NCBI GenBank assembly: GCA_026182355.1 | Contig: JAPFBL010000235.1 | Location: 984,001-1,048,000 of the forward strand | Reading direction: 5' to 3' | Length of the DNA: 64,000 bases | DNA from: Hermatobates lingyangjiaoensis | Taxonomy: Eukaryota > Arthropoda > Insecta > Hemiptera > Hermatobatidae | Shown here: positions 44,970 to 57,153 of the stretch, piece after piece | Position numbering within the stretch: position 1 is the stretch's first letter | Layout: the number at the start of each line of letters is the position of its first letter | Program-made: the position numbers and the translations under genes | The notes under the pieces: model-generated | The model's database searches: none | The model's input: the letters and a program-made list of their open reading frames with translations, nothing else | What the model was told of the DNA's origin: nothing

Positions 44970-46065
44970 TTTAGTATATATATTTGATTGTGTCTTGTTT
45001 AATGAACAAATAAATTTAATCAAACTATTCATACTCTGTTAATATAAAATGTGAATATTTAATTATGAAAATCCAGATACATTTACTAATTAACTTCTCT
45101 CTGTAATGTTGATGTTTAATTAAACCTTAATTAAAAAAATAACCATTAATAATAATTATTGATTAATAAAATTATATTACAATAAACTTATTACTTTACT
45201 ATAAATTATGTTATGTGATCATGGAAAAATTTTTGATATCGAGATTTTGACAGATTTGCATGTTTTGATTGCCCATGAAGTTTTTCTTACGATGTTTGTG
45301 TGTCACACGCACAAACAACACACACACACACACACACACACAGACTCCTATATACTCACATACTTACAATCAGACAGATTCTTAATTTTCGAATCTATTT
45401 TGCTCTATTTAAGTGATCTTAAAACATTTATTTCGGTTGATAATTCAATATCAAGCTAATTACTAAAATTTAATATTTTTATTGCTCTCTGTATTGCTTA
45501 ATAAACGTGTGAAAGTTAAAAAGTTATTATTTGTTAGTAAACTTGATAGTAACAGCATAATATTGAACAAATAATGAGAATTACATACAAGTGTTTACGA
45601 AAAATCTATATAGTATGTATTAGACAGTTAACTGTAGCCAAAAAATTTAGAAGCTAACACGATCGTTATTTCTTTTTTTTGATATTCAACACGGTCCAAT
45701 AACGCGAAACAATCCGTTTTATTGGTCCCAATTCAAGATTGAATTTCTATACTAGCTCATTATTTCTATACAGTTGTCCAATCAAAAGCAATTCTCTATA
45801 TCGTTGTAAAGTTGCACCAACTATTTTAACAATTTATGTTTTTATTTTTTCCTAACCAGACTAATATCGTTGCTATAAATAAAAAAATGTAAGATAAAAG
45901 GTCAAACTGATAACAAAGATAGAATATTTAAAATATGCACCCAGCATACTTTTATAAGATATGGGTAAAATTAAATAAAAAACGTACACATCCATTACAA
46001 ATATACATAAATTACACAAATAACACACACGTACAAAAATACACACCCACATGTATTTTCAACGT
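44970..46065. other. AT-rich DNA with nothing else recognised
   Basis: Apart from the CA microsatellite I see no gene or repeat. Confidence 0.4.
45305..45342. repeat. (CA)n microsatellite
   Basis: About 19 CA units with minor interruptions. The open frame across it is an artefact. Confidence 0.9.
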
Positions 46066-46067
46066 CT

Positions 46068-46165
46068 AAACCACAGTTAGAAATCAGAAGAACATATTAT
46101 TTTTTTTTCTAATTTCTTACTGTGGTTGGACGTTCATTTTTGCTTCACGTCTTTATAGTGGAAAC
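46068..46165. mobile_element. Short family A relative without core
   Basis: Arms GTCTAAACCACAGTTAGAAA and TTTCTTACTGTGGTTGGACG flank only AGAACATATTATTTTTTTTT. The hammerhead-like region has been deleted, leaving the outer ends and a TTCACGTCTTTATAGTGGAA end hairpin. Confidence 0.6.
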
Positions 46166-46429
46166 AGGTATATATTTATATATAGATTAGCATAGGTTAG
46201 CAGCAAATCTTCTTGGAGGCCTAAGTTGTTGAAATTTAACTTTTAGGTAAATTTAAATTTAGGTAATTTAAATTTAGGTAAATTTACCTTTTAGAAGACA
46301 TTTTAGGGAATATAATATTGTTTAAGTGGAGGAGAGATATTGTGAAGAACTTATTAATAACACAGGGAAAGCTGTGGTCGCTGGACAAATTATTTATTAC
46401 AATAACAAGTATACAAATGTATCAACCAT

Positions 46430-46651
46430 ACTTATATATATATATATATATATAATATATATATATATATAACAAAATTTTACAATAAACTCGTGAAATA
46501 ACAATCAATGATCAAACCCAAATAAGAAATAAGAAAAAAAGACTAATATCTTTCAACAGTAGCAGATGGTCTCCGTCAGAGTCAAAAACCCAACCGGATC
46601 TTAGTCCTATTTTCCCAGTTCTTATTGTGGATTGATTATTAGTATATAGTC

Positions 46652-46660
<9 letters not shown>
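46430..46660. mobile_element. Family A fold-back, diverged, between (TA)n tracts
   Basis: The left arm, AACTCGTGAAATAACAATCA and onwards, has core complement AGTAGCAGATGGTCTCCGTC. The right arm is truncated to CCGGATCTTAGTCCTATTTT and TTCTTATTGTGG. Confidence 0.6.
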
Positions 46661-46689
<29 letters not shown>

Positions 46690-46697
<8 letters not shown>

Positions 46698-46996
46698 TAT
46701 TGATAAAAGTATCGACTGTGGAATAGAAACAAAACCAAAGGTTATTGGGACTCGGTCAGTTCTTCATGTTCAAATTAAACTCTCATTGCCAACGTTGCGG
46801 TCTTTATTTAAAACATTTTTCATATGCAGAAGTTCCTATCAGAAAGTTTTAATCAGAAGTTTCCCTAACTTCTGGCTATGAAAAAGGTTTTAAATAAAGA
46901 AAAACGTTGGCAATGAGAGTTTAATTTGAACCTGAAGAACTGACCAAGTCCCGATAAACTATAGTTTTGTTTCTATTCCACGGTTGATACTTTTAT

Positions 46997-47025
<29 letters not shown>
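46690..47025. mobile_element. Family B fold-back (in copy 1)
   Basis: Inverted arms run from GTATCGACTGTGGAATAGAA to TTCTATTCCACGGTTGATAC. The right arm has GGCTATGAAAAAGGTTTTAA, ATAAAGAAAAACGTTGG. The centre includes AGAAGTT repeats. Duplicate at 51,005-51,305. Confidence 0.7.
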
Positions 47026-47029
<4 letters not shown>

Positions 47030-47304
47030 AGATTCAATAATATATCGACCGTTTGATAGAATAGGTGTGTTCTCTAATCGTGGGGTTCGGTCAATTTTCC
47101 AGGATAAAAAATCAAACTCTCGTTGCCAACGTTTCGGTTTTATTTAAAACCTTTTTCATAGGCCTACAAACAAAGGATGATAAGAAATCACATATCAACA
47201 TCAAACATACACACAATATGAAAATGGATTGTTACAACTTATGAATATTACAAGCAGAAATATTGCAAAGATACATAAAACAATATTACTTGCAGAAGTA
47301 AGAA

Positions 47305-47359
<55 letters not shown>

Positions 47360-47362
<3 letters not shown>

Positions 47363-47520
47363 ATTTCACATAAACACGTGAAATAACAATCAATGATCAA
47401 ACCACAAAAAGAAATGGGAAAACAGGACTAAGATCTTTCAACCGTAAGTGGACGAAGACCGCTTGTTACGGTTGAAAGATCTTAGTCTTGTTTTCCCATT
47501 TCTAATTGTGGTTTGATCAT
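47360..47520. mobile_element. Short family A fold-back (in copy 1)
   Basis: The left arm ends CTTTCAACCGTAAG and the right arm starts TGGACGAAGACCGCTTGTTA, so the fold centre lies inside CUGANGA and the core is incomplete (GGACGA). The outer end is GATTTCACATAAACACGTGA. Duplicate at 51,655-51,815. Confidence 0.7.
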
Positions 47521-48584
47521 ATATATATATATATATATATAAAGTTTTGACCGTGAATAGGTAATATCTGCTTAGAAATTAATATTGGAATATTAATAGA
47601 GTGAAAATTTAAGTAAGGGATCATAAGTAAAATAGAGTATTAATTATAAACTACTGACACAAAATAAGGATTACTTTGTTCTATTATTTCATAATAAAAT
47701 GTTGAGAGGTATTGAAAAGATATTAGATGATGTTACAGTGATGATGTGTGAGCTGGCAAGGGCGTTTATTATACCATCATTAAGGCCTATATATCAAAGA
47801 GAACGAAGCTTAGGGTAGACCTTCAATAATCCCCTTTCCCCAGCACACGCTATTTCCAATTAATGTTTTCTTCATTCAAAACTCAATAGACTCTCGTAAA
47901 ATGAAAATCGTTTTATTCATTTATTATATTCCTGACTAATTGGAGAATTAATTACATTAGTCAAAGTGTTTAGAGGTGCATCAAATAATTAATAAAAAAC
48001 ACCGAGTTTACAATCTTCCACATAGATGCTTACATGAAAGCACATTAATAACCTGTGTCACTAAATGCTTCACACATACGTGTGTGGGATAAATAATTGT
48101 TATATATCCAATGCAATTTTTTTTTAATATTCAAATTTCAAATTATTCTTTTTTTTAAAATCATTCTCTACTTATCTGTATTCATTTGTTTTTCTTCTTA
48201 TTTATTTTATTTATCCTGATTTTCTAATTTAATAGTTAATTTTTTTTATATATTTATTTTTTTTTGTTATTGTTTGTATTATTTAACCATGCCTCTCTCT
48301 CTCTCTCACCGTAAGTTGACAACAGTAGTTGAATAGTGCCTCTTAATGGGAGTTGACCTTAGTCGTCATCTCTTCTTCTGCAAATCGGCAACACTGTTTT
48401 AGTGCCTCTTAAATAAGACTGACTTTAATTTTACAGGTTATCACGGAGACTCATAGCTTTCTCCTTGATGACGATGCCTATCATTATGGAGAAGACGAAG
48501 TAATGTTGTGAGGTTTTTGTGATATCTGTACATATGTAATATACAAATTTTTTTTTTCTCGAAATTTAGTCAGGATTATTTCCC

Positions 48585-48625
48585 AAAGTTTCGTCCTTAT
48601 TTTAAGACATCCTCGGGACTAGAAC
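48585..48625 (-). repeat. Hammerhead-like remnant (in copy 1)
   Basis: On minus: CCGAGGA, T, GTCTTA, loop, TAAGGAC, GAAACTTTGG. The hairpin GTC-TTA/TAA-GGAC is good and GAAAC present; CCGAGGA differs from CUGANGA at one base. The duplicate at about 52,903-52,940 has TTAAAAAAGGAC, a two-base shorter loop side. Confidence 0.5.
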
Positions 48626-48954
48626 CGAAAAACAATAAACATTTCTCTTATCTACATCATATTCATTGAAAATTCAAAAATCTTACTTACTTAAAGCTTG
48701 AATTATTAGTAATTGTGGTCAGGCAAACAATACCTTCATATGTAATATATACAGAAATCTATAGTGTATTTAGTTTATACACGTAATTTATATACTTAAA
48801 TTTACATATATATATATTTATGTTGACGTCTGAAATACAGTAAGAAATCAGAAAAATGACAGCATCAGTTTTACTGTGACTAGGACGGACCTCTCGTCAT
48901 TTTTCTGATTTCTTACTGTGATTTAAACGTTTATATATATATAGGTGTATAATG

Positions 48955-49616
48955 TAAGTAATCGGGATTCGGTCAATTTTCCAGGATCAAAATCAAACTC
49001 TCAATGCCGACGTTTCGGTTTTATTTAAAACCTTTTTCATAGGCCTACAAACAAAGGATGACAAGAAATCATATATAAACATCAACATATAACTAACATC
49101 AATATGGAATATTACAGTTGTGAAAAAACAAAAAATATATACAAGTAGAAGTAATAGAAAAACAATAAACATTTTTATGAACTTACAGAAGTCAGAATTT
49201 TTGAATTTGAAAAATGATGAAATTTACATTATATAAAATGAAGTAACAATAGATAGTTAGTGAACTAACATCTTAACTGGTAAAAACTTGGACCAGACTA
49301 ACTGATTACAATTACATGTAAACCGAACACTGTTCACTCAAAGAACACAAAAAGGAACTAAGGAAATTAAATTTCACTAAAATCACTAACTGTAAACTGT
49401 AAACTGTAGTCACTAAATTTCACTAACCGTAATATTCCATTTTGATGTTAGTTATATGTTGATGTTTATATATGATTTCTTGTCATCCTTTGTTTGTAGG
49501 CCTATGAAAAAGGTTTTAAATAAAACCGAAACGTCGGCATTGAGAGTTTGATTTTGATCCTGGAAAATTGACCGAATCCTGATTACATTATACACCTATT
49601 CTATCCAACGGTTGAT
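48955..49616. mobile_element. Long family B fold-back (in copy 1)
   Basis: The arms of about 150-170 bases start GGGATTCGGTCAATTTTCCA and run through TTTCGGTTTTATTTAAAACC, TTTTTCATAGGCCTACAAAC and ACATCAATATGGAATATTAC. The right arm has GGCCTATGAAAAAGGTTTTA, AATAAAACCGAAACGTCGGC: a GGTTTT/AAAACC hairpin followed by GAAAC-GTC. GCC before and GGC after the core can pair. CUGANGA is replaced by UAUGAAA. Confidence 0.75.
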
Positions 49617-49635
49617 ATATATATATATATATATT

Positions 49636-49672
49636 ATTTGGTGTGTGTGTGTGTGTGTTGTGTGTGTGTGTG
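49636..49672. repeat. (GT)n microsatellite
   Basis: GT run interrupted by one TT; the duplicate at about 53,968-54,002 is uninterrupted and directly joined to TA repeats. Confidence 0.9.
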
Positions 49673-50271
49673 CGATAATGTTAAAATTAATGTTAAAAGT
49701 AATAAATTAATTTAATGTTAAAATAATAATGTTAAAAGTTTATTAGCTAAGACTTAATATAAACAAAAAAAATCAGCTGGACAATAGCCCAGGTGGCACT
49801 CTATAAGAGTCTGAAATCAGTTTTAAAAAGTATCAATTACATACTGTTCAAACAGTATGTAATTCATAAATCGTTTTTGAAATAAATTCTGATAACGATT
49901 TATTTCAAAGACTCGTTTTCAGAATCGGAGATTCGATTAAAATTCTCCGATTCGGATTCCGGTTCCGATGCCTAGAAAAACTCCGATATTTCCGTTCCTG
50001 ATTCCGAGTACTCGTCCTAACTTATTTCTTACTGATGTTTTTTAGTTTCCTGACTAGTTTCCGGTGATTACTGGTATTTCCAAAGATGTTCTGCTAACAA
50101 CATGAAAGAATGATAATTTAGAATACTAACACTATTTAAAAACTAATATCTACGACTTACACGTTGATATAATCATCTAAATATCAATTGTAGTAAACTT
50201 TTATTGATATAAGTCTTGTGTTTCCCTTCAGGATTAAAAAACCCTGCAGATATTACTTTGCTATATTATAA

Positions 50272-50997
50272 ACCCATTGGTCAACATCGCATCGAATCAT
50301 ATTCCTTTCCCCGGACAACCCATAGAAAACTGTATATAAGGACCAACGTCTGGGCCATTTCCTTGCCTGAAGATAACCAGAGAATGGTTGAAACATGTCG
50401 CAAATACCACCACCAGGTCAACAGTGCAGAACTTTTCATCACCTACCAGCCACCCATCAATAGCAGCAATAACATTCAACTGAAGAAAGAACATGAATAT
50501 AAGAAACCGAAGAGAACAATATACAAAACCTACAACTTGAAGATGTTTCTACGAGAAGAAGTTGGATTCCAGTGTCAACATCTCTTAATAATCAAGAGGG
50601 ACTGTGCAACCTCTACCCCTGTTGGCATGAAGATGAAGGCGGCTTTTCGCAGTAAACTACCGAGAGTATCATTTAAATATCCAGCAATACCCGTAACAGA
50701 AAATAGTAAACAACAACAACACCCAACCACCACAAAAATCAAAAATAGAAAGGGAACAGGAGTTCACTGTAAAGTGAGGCTAATGTTTTCTGCCAAACAT
50801 CATTTAACACAGAGGGACTGTGCAACCTCTTTACCTATTGGCAGAACGCAAAGGCTTTTTGCTGAGCAGCGGGCAACTGGGACCTACGCTTGGACTTAAC
50901 TCTACTCCCATTGGTCAACATCGCATCGAATCATATTCCTTTCCCCGGACAACCCATAGAAAACTATATATATATAAATATATATATATATAATAAT
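50272..50997 (+). mobile_element. Hammerhead-bearing repeat unit with 59-base direct repeats
   Basis: CCCATTGGTCAACATCGCAT and the following 39 bases occur at 50,273 and again at 50,907 (634 apart). After the first lies a TATA-like GTATATAAGGACC (50,332 on). Next come TTGC (50,363-50,366), CTGAAGA (50,367-50,373), T, AACC, loop AGAGAAT, GGTT, GAAA (50,390-50,393), CATG, TC, GCAA (50,400-50,403). TTGC pairs with GCAA and AACC with GGTT. GGGACTGTGCAACCTCT recurs at about 50,600 and 50,815. The 227-codon open frame across it has no family signature. The unit resembles a PLE terminal repeat or a retrozyme-type non-autonomous element. Confidence 0.65.
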
Positions 50998-53934
50998 ATA
51001 TATATTGATAATAGTATCGACTGTGGAATAGAAACAAAACCAAAGGTTATTGGGACTCGGTCAGTTCTTCATGTTCAAATTAAACTCTCATTGCCAACGT
51101 TGCGGTCTTTATTTAAAACATTTTTCATATGCAGAAGTTCCTATCAGAAAGTTTTAATCAGAAGTTTCCCTTAACTTCTGGCTATGAAAAAGGTTTTAAA
51201 TAAAGAAAAACGTTGGCAATGAGAGTTTAATTTGAACCTGAAGAACTGACCGAGTCCCGATAAACTATAGTTTTGTTTCTATTCCACGGTTGATACTTTT
51301 ATCAATATATATATATATTATATATATATATATATAATATATATATTATAATAAAGAGATTCAATAATATATCGACCGTTTGATAGAAAGGTGTGTTCTC
51401 TAATCGCGGGGTTCGGTCAATTTTCCAGGATAAAAAATCAAACTCTCGTTGCCAACGTTTCGGTTTTATTTAAAACCTTTTTCATAGGCCTACAAACAAA
51501 GGATGATAAGAAATCACATATCAACATCAAACATACACACAAATGAAAATGGATTGTTACAACTTATGAATATTACAAGCAAAATATTGCAAAGATACAT
51601 AAAACAATATTACTTGCAGAAGTAAGAACTATATATATATATATATATAAAATAAAGATTTCACATAAACACGTGAAATAACAATCAATGATCAAACCAC
51701 AAAAAGAAATGGGAAAACAGGACTAAGATCTTTCAACCGTAAGTGGACGAAGACCGCTTGTTACGGTTGAAAGATCTTAGTCTTGTTTTCCCATTTCTAA
51801 TTGTGGTTTGATCATATATATAATATTATATATTATATAATATATATATATATTATATATAAGTTTTGACCGTGAATAGGTAATATCTGCTTAGAAATTA
51901 ATATTGGAATATTAATAGAGTGAAAATTTAAGTAAGGGATCATAAGTAAAATAGAGTATTAATTATAAACTACTGACACAAAATAAGGATTACTTTGTTC
52001 TATTATTTCATAATAAAATGTTGAGAGGTATTGAAAAGATATTAGATGATGTTACAGTGATGATGTGTGAGCTGGCAAGGGCGTTTATTATACCATCATT
52101 AAGGCCTATATATCAAAGAGAACGAAGCTTAGGGTAGACCTTCAATAATCCCCTTTCCCCAGCACACGCTATTTCCAATTAATGTTTTCTTCATTCAAAA
52201 CTCAATAGACTCTCGTAAAATGAAAATCGTTTTATTCATTTATTATATTCCTGACTAATTGGAGAATTAATTACATTAGTCAAAGTGTTTAGAGGTGCAT
52301 CAAATAATTAATCAAAAACACCGAGTTTACAATCTTCCACATAGATGCTTACATGAAAGCACATTATAACCTGTGTCACTAAATGCTTCACACATACGTG
52401 TGTGGGATAAATAATTGTTATATATCCAATGCAATTTTTTTTTAATATTCAAATTTCAAATTATTTTTTTTTTTAAATCATTCTCTACTTATCTGTATTC
52501 ATTTGTTTTTCTTCTTATTTATTTTATTTATCCTGATTTTCTAATTTAATAGTTAATTTTTTTTATATATTTATTTTTTTTTGTTATTGTTTGTATTATT
52601 TAAACATGCCTCTCTCTCTCTCTCACCGTAAGTTGACAACAGTATTGAATAGTGCCTCTTAATGGAGTTGACCTTAGTCGTCATCTCTTCTTCTGCAAAT
52701 CGGTAACACTGTTTTAGTGCCTCTTAAATAAGACTGACTTTAATTTTACAGGTTATCACGGAGACTCATAGCTTTCTCCTTGATGACGATGCCTATCATT
52801 ATGGAGAAGACGAAGTAATGTTGTGAGGTTTTTTGTGATATCTGTACATATGTAATATACAAATTTTTTTTTTCTCGAAATTTAGTCAGGATTATTTCCC
52901 AAAGTTTCGTCCTTTTTTAAGACATCCTCGGGACTAGAACCGAAAAACAATAAACATTTCTCTTATCTACATCATATTCATTGAAAATTCAAAAATCTTA
53001 CTTACTTAAAGCTTGAATTATTAGTAATTGTGGTCAGGCAAACAATACCTTCATATGTAATATATACAGAAATATATAGTGTATTTAGTTTATACACGTA
53101 ATTTATATACTTAAATTTACATATATATATATTTATGTGGACGTCTGAAATACAGTAAGAAATCAGAAAAATGACAGCATCAGTTTTACTGTGACTAGGA
53201 CGGACCTCTCGTCATTTTTCTGATTTCTTACTGTGATTTAAACGTTTATATATATATATAGGTGTATAATGTAAGTAATCGGGATTCGGTCAATTTTCCA
53301 GGATCAAAATCAAACTCTCAATGCCGACGTTTCGGTTTTATTTAAAACCTTTTTCATAGGCCTACAAACAAAGGATGACAAGAAATCATATATAAACATC
53401 AACATATAACTAACATCAATATGGAATATTACAGTTGTGAAAAAACAAAAATATATATACAAGTAGAAGTAATAGAAAAACAATAAACATTTTTATGAAC
53501 TTACAGAAGTCAGAATTTTTGAATTTGAAAAATGATGAAATTTACATTATATAAAATGAAGTAACAATAGATAGTTAGTGAACTAACATCTTAACTGGTA
53601 AAAACTTGGACCAGACTAACTGATTACAATTACATGTAAACCGAACACTGTTCACTCAAAGAACACAAAAAGGAACTAAGGAAATTAAATTTCACTAAAA
53701 TCACTAACTGTAAACTGTAAACTGTAGTCACTAAATTTCACTAACCGTAATATTCCATTTTGATGTTAGTTATATGTTGATGTTTATATATGATTTCTTG
53801 TCATCCTTTGTTTGTAGGCCTATGAAAAAGGTTTTAAATAAAACCGAAACGTCGGCATTGAGAGTTTGATTTTGATCCTGGAAAATTGACCGAATCCTGA
53901 TTACATTATACACCTATTCTATCCAACGGTTGAT

Positions 53935-54005
<71 letters not shown>

Positions 54006-54606
54006 TAATGTTAAAATTAATGTTAAAAGTAATAAATTAATTTAATGTTAAAAATAATAATGTTAAAAGTTTATTAGCTAAGACTTAATATAAACAAAAA
54101 AAATCAGCTGGACAATAGCCCAGGTGGCACTCTATAAGAGTCTGAAATCAGTTTTAAACAAGTATCAATTACATACTGTTCAAACAGTATGTAATTCATA
54201 AATCGTTTTTGAAATAAATTCTGATAACGATTTATTTCAAAGACTCGTTTTCAGAATCGGAGATTCGATTAAAATTCTCCGATTCGGATTCCGGTTCCGA
54301 TGCCTAGAAAAACTCCGATATTTCCGTTCCTGATTCCGAGTACTCGTCCTAACATTATTTCTTACTGATGTTTTTTAGTTTCCTGACTAGTTTCCGGTGA
54401 TTTACTGGTATTTTCCAAAGATGTTCTGCTAACGACATGAAAGAATGATAATTTAGAATACTAACACTATTTAAAAACTAATATCTACGACTTACACGTT
54501 GATATAATCATCTAAATATCAATTGTAGTAAACTTATTATTGATATAAGTCTTGTGTTTCCCTTCAGGATTAAAAAACCCTGCAGATATTACTTTGCTAT
54601 ATTATA
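50998..54606 (+). repeat. 3.6-kb direct duplication, copy 2
   Basis: Collinear with 46,667-50,271, with the same fold-backs, the same 1-kb unique part and the same end (TTACTTTGCTATATTATAAA). It then continues into unrelated GTAAAAATAAATAAATATAA instead of the CCCATTGG unit. Embedded units fall at about 51,005-51,305 (B), 51,355-51,640 (B arm), 51,655-51,815 (A), 53,145-53,245 (small fold-back) and 53,265-53,935 (B). Confidence 0.92.
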
Positions 54607-55970
54607 AAGTAAAAATAAATAAATATAATTAATTATTTTCAATTATTACTATTATTATTTGTATTAAACATTTTTTTTTTATAATTTGTCATAATTTTTT
54701 TGTCTACAGAAAATAGACTAGTAGAACTCCATTACTAGTACAGTCTATTATAGCGTGGTTTTTACTCATGATGAAGAATTTGAAAGAAATACGTTTCCAG
54801 ACATAACAGGTTTTTATCAAAACTAACAGCGCATTTTGAACACCTACTGGTCTTATTTTAGTTTGCATCTGCACTGTTGAGTGTGTTTTGGCAACAGAAA
54901 CCTTGGAAGGACTTCTATGATTGCCATATGACACACACAACACTGCAGATGTAAACCTCAAGAAGAACACTATTTGAGACAAGTTGTTAGTTACATAAAT
55001 CTCTTTCGTACAACATAAACCCAATAAAAGTACAACTATTTTTTATGAAGAATTTGTACATAAAGCTCGTCAACTTTTGAATAATTATGTTTAATAATTG
55101 TTTTATTGTTATATTCCAATTTTTCCTTTTCTTATTGTATATATGAGTTCATTTTTACCATTTATTTTTGTTTTAAAAAACACACCTGATTGTTATATTA
55201 TTAAGAAATATTCAATGCAGATCTTATATATGCATTTGATATTCTGATGGCATCATTACAAATACGTTATTTATTTTAATGTTTTCAAAGAATAATACAG
55301 ATATATTTCTATTAATGCAGTTTAAACAAACGACCTTATTGTCGAAAGTATTAAAAGAGTGTTTCATTATTTGTTGGTAAGTTATTCCGGCACTTCAAAC
55401 CAAACATTTACATATCAAAGGAAATGCAAATTGATGCCATGATAACATTTTGTTTAATAGTGTCTTTTTTTTTTCTTTAATAGTATACAATTTTAGTTTG
55501 TAAAAGGCTTAAAAATAACATAAAGTCAGAATGTTTCAGAAAATTTCAGACATACAACTTTTAGAATTTTTTTTGTTACTTAATGAACTTAAGAAATTAT
55601 ATTTTTAAATTTAGAAAATTTTTCAATTAGAAAATTACACTCCTTGTGAGCATTATTTGACTGAAATAGAGAAAATTAACAATTTTTAATGGGTACAAAT
55701 TTATCAATTACTTTTAGAAGTAAATCAAAAATACTTTGAAGCATGAGTTTTTTGTATCTCTTACTTTTCAAAAACCGTTCAGTTCCAGATTACTCGATTA
55801 TAAGTTTTCTGGAATCTGAGATGAGAAATCTAACATAATATGCTCTAACATATACATATAAGATTGCATTAAAATATTATAAATTTCATAGATTTACAGA
55901 ATGAGAAACAGTAAAGAAAAAAATAAAAGAGAAAAATTCTTAAGTAAAATGGATAAACAAACCAAAAGAC
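54607..55970. other. AT-rich DNA with nothing recognised
   Basis: A minus-strand open frame at 54.7-55.0 kb has no family resemblance. No repeats recognised. Confidence 0.45.
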
Positions 55971-55974
55971 TCCA

Positions 55975-56075
55975 CACAAATGAAGTTTTATTCAACATTC
56001 GAACACAAAGTGTTCGAACGCGTTGTTGTTGTTGAATAAAACTTCATTTGTGTGGAGAATTTTGGTTTGTTTATC
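55975..56075. repeat. Short fold-back around GTTCGAACGCG
   Basis: Arms CTCCACACAAATGAAGTTTT and complement AAAACTTCATTTGTGTGGAG enclose ATTCGAACACAAAGTGTTCG and AACGCGTTGTTG. It is related in core to the fold-backs at 4.3 and 7.0 kb (GTTCGAAACGC-TTGTT). CTGAAGA is absent. Confidence 0.65.
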
Positions 56076-56079
56076 CATT

Positions 56080-56890
56080 TGACCTCAGGATGAGTAAATA
56101 CCACACAATTATGGATTGCACAACTAGTGATTTAAAAGAGAAGAAATTAATATTATAACTTCACACATACCATACATTGTATGATAAACGATGAAATAAT
56201 TCCGATGAAAATATAATTTTCTCCTTTTATTTTGTACTATTCATTTTATACTATAATACTTAGTCGATAATTTTCTGATGTATGCTTATACTAAAAACCG
56301 CTACATGTTCAAAATGCGTTGTTTAGACTATGAAACATGTATATGTGAGATCACTTTATTAGCTTTCTACCCAATAATAATATATATATCACATAATAAT
56401 AAATTACTCTATCGTAGAAATAAAATAAAATGTCATTTAGAAGTAATAATATTTGAGAAAGGAGACAGTTTATTTACTATATTTATTGAACAAAAATTAA
56501 AATGCATAGATCAACACAAAAAAGTACACATTTTGATTTTTTGACATTCGTCCTTATCACGTAAAACTATTCACTACTTCAATTTGAAACGAATACTCAA
56601 CAATGATTATTATTGTTTCACTATACATGTCATTATATTATTTGCCTAATTTTGATGGAAAACAATATATTAAAGGGATTTTTTTTTTGTTTTTAGCTAA
56701 GTATTTTGAATGTGTTATTAATTTTCTTTATAAGATTTATATAGCAACTTAGTAACTACAGGATCAATCTGAAACAGGAGAAAAGGCAATTCGTCTCTCA
56801 TTAGTCTTCATTTATAATCAAAATTAACAAACATTTAGATACAATCTCGTTTTTTTGTTTTATAAATTAAACTATTTATTTATTGTTTAT
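56080..56890. other. AT-rich DNA with nothing recognised
   Basis: An 88-codon open frame at 56.3-56.5 kb has no recognisable domain and the base composition of its surroundings, so I do not call it a gene. Confidence 0.4.
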
Positions 56891-56899
56891 ATATATATA

Positions 56900-57104
56900 A
56901 ATCTTAATAAGAGTGTTCACCGTGAAGTAGAAACAAAATCAAAGTTTATCAGGACTCCAGTCAGTTCTTCAGGTTTAAATTAAACTCTCGTTGCTAACAT
57001 TTCGATTTTTATTTAAAACCATTTTCAAATTAGTACTAAAACGTTAGCAATGAGAATTTAATTTGAACCTGAAGAACTGACCAAGTCCTGATAAACTTCT
57101 ATTT

Positions 57105-57146
<42 letters not shown>
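56900..57146. mobile_element. Family B fold-back ending at (TA)n
   Basis: Arms GTGTTCACCGTGAAGTAGAA, CCAGTCAGTTCTTCAGG and, on the right, AACCTGAAGAACTGACCAAG. The core is shortened to ACTAAAACGTTAGCAATGAG. The TA tract is at 57,112-57,146. Confidence 0.65.

Positions 57147-57153
<7 letters not shown>

Larger units (their letters stand above)
46667..50271 (+). repeat. 3.6-kb direct duplication, copy 1
   Basis: From TTGATAAAAGTATCGACTGT to GATATTACTTTGCTATATTA the segment repeats collinearly at about 50,998-54,606. Differences are mostly one-base gains or losses in homopolymers and in TA/GT tracts. Contents in order: family B fold-back, family B arm, short family A fold-back, about 1 kb of unique DNA, the hammerhead-like minus-strand remnant at about 48,585, a small fold-back, and a long family B fold-back. 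Whether this is a biological duplication or an assembly duplication cannot be told from the sequence. Confidence 0.92.

Noticed and set aside
49636..49672. GT run as a regulatory Z-DNA element
   Set aside because: It is a plain microsatellite present in both copies of the duplication with different lengths. Nothing ties it to a promoter.
50216..50899. A 227-codon open frame on plus
   Set aside because: It starts inside the duplicated segment, crosses the TATA-like and hammerhead-like region and internal direct repeats, and shows no domain or family pattern. It is better explained as non-coding element sequence.
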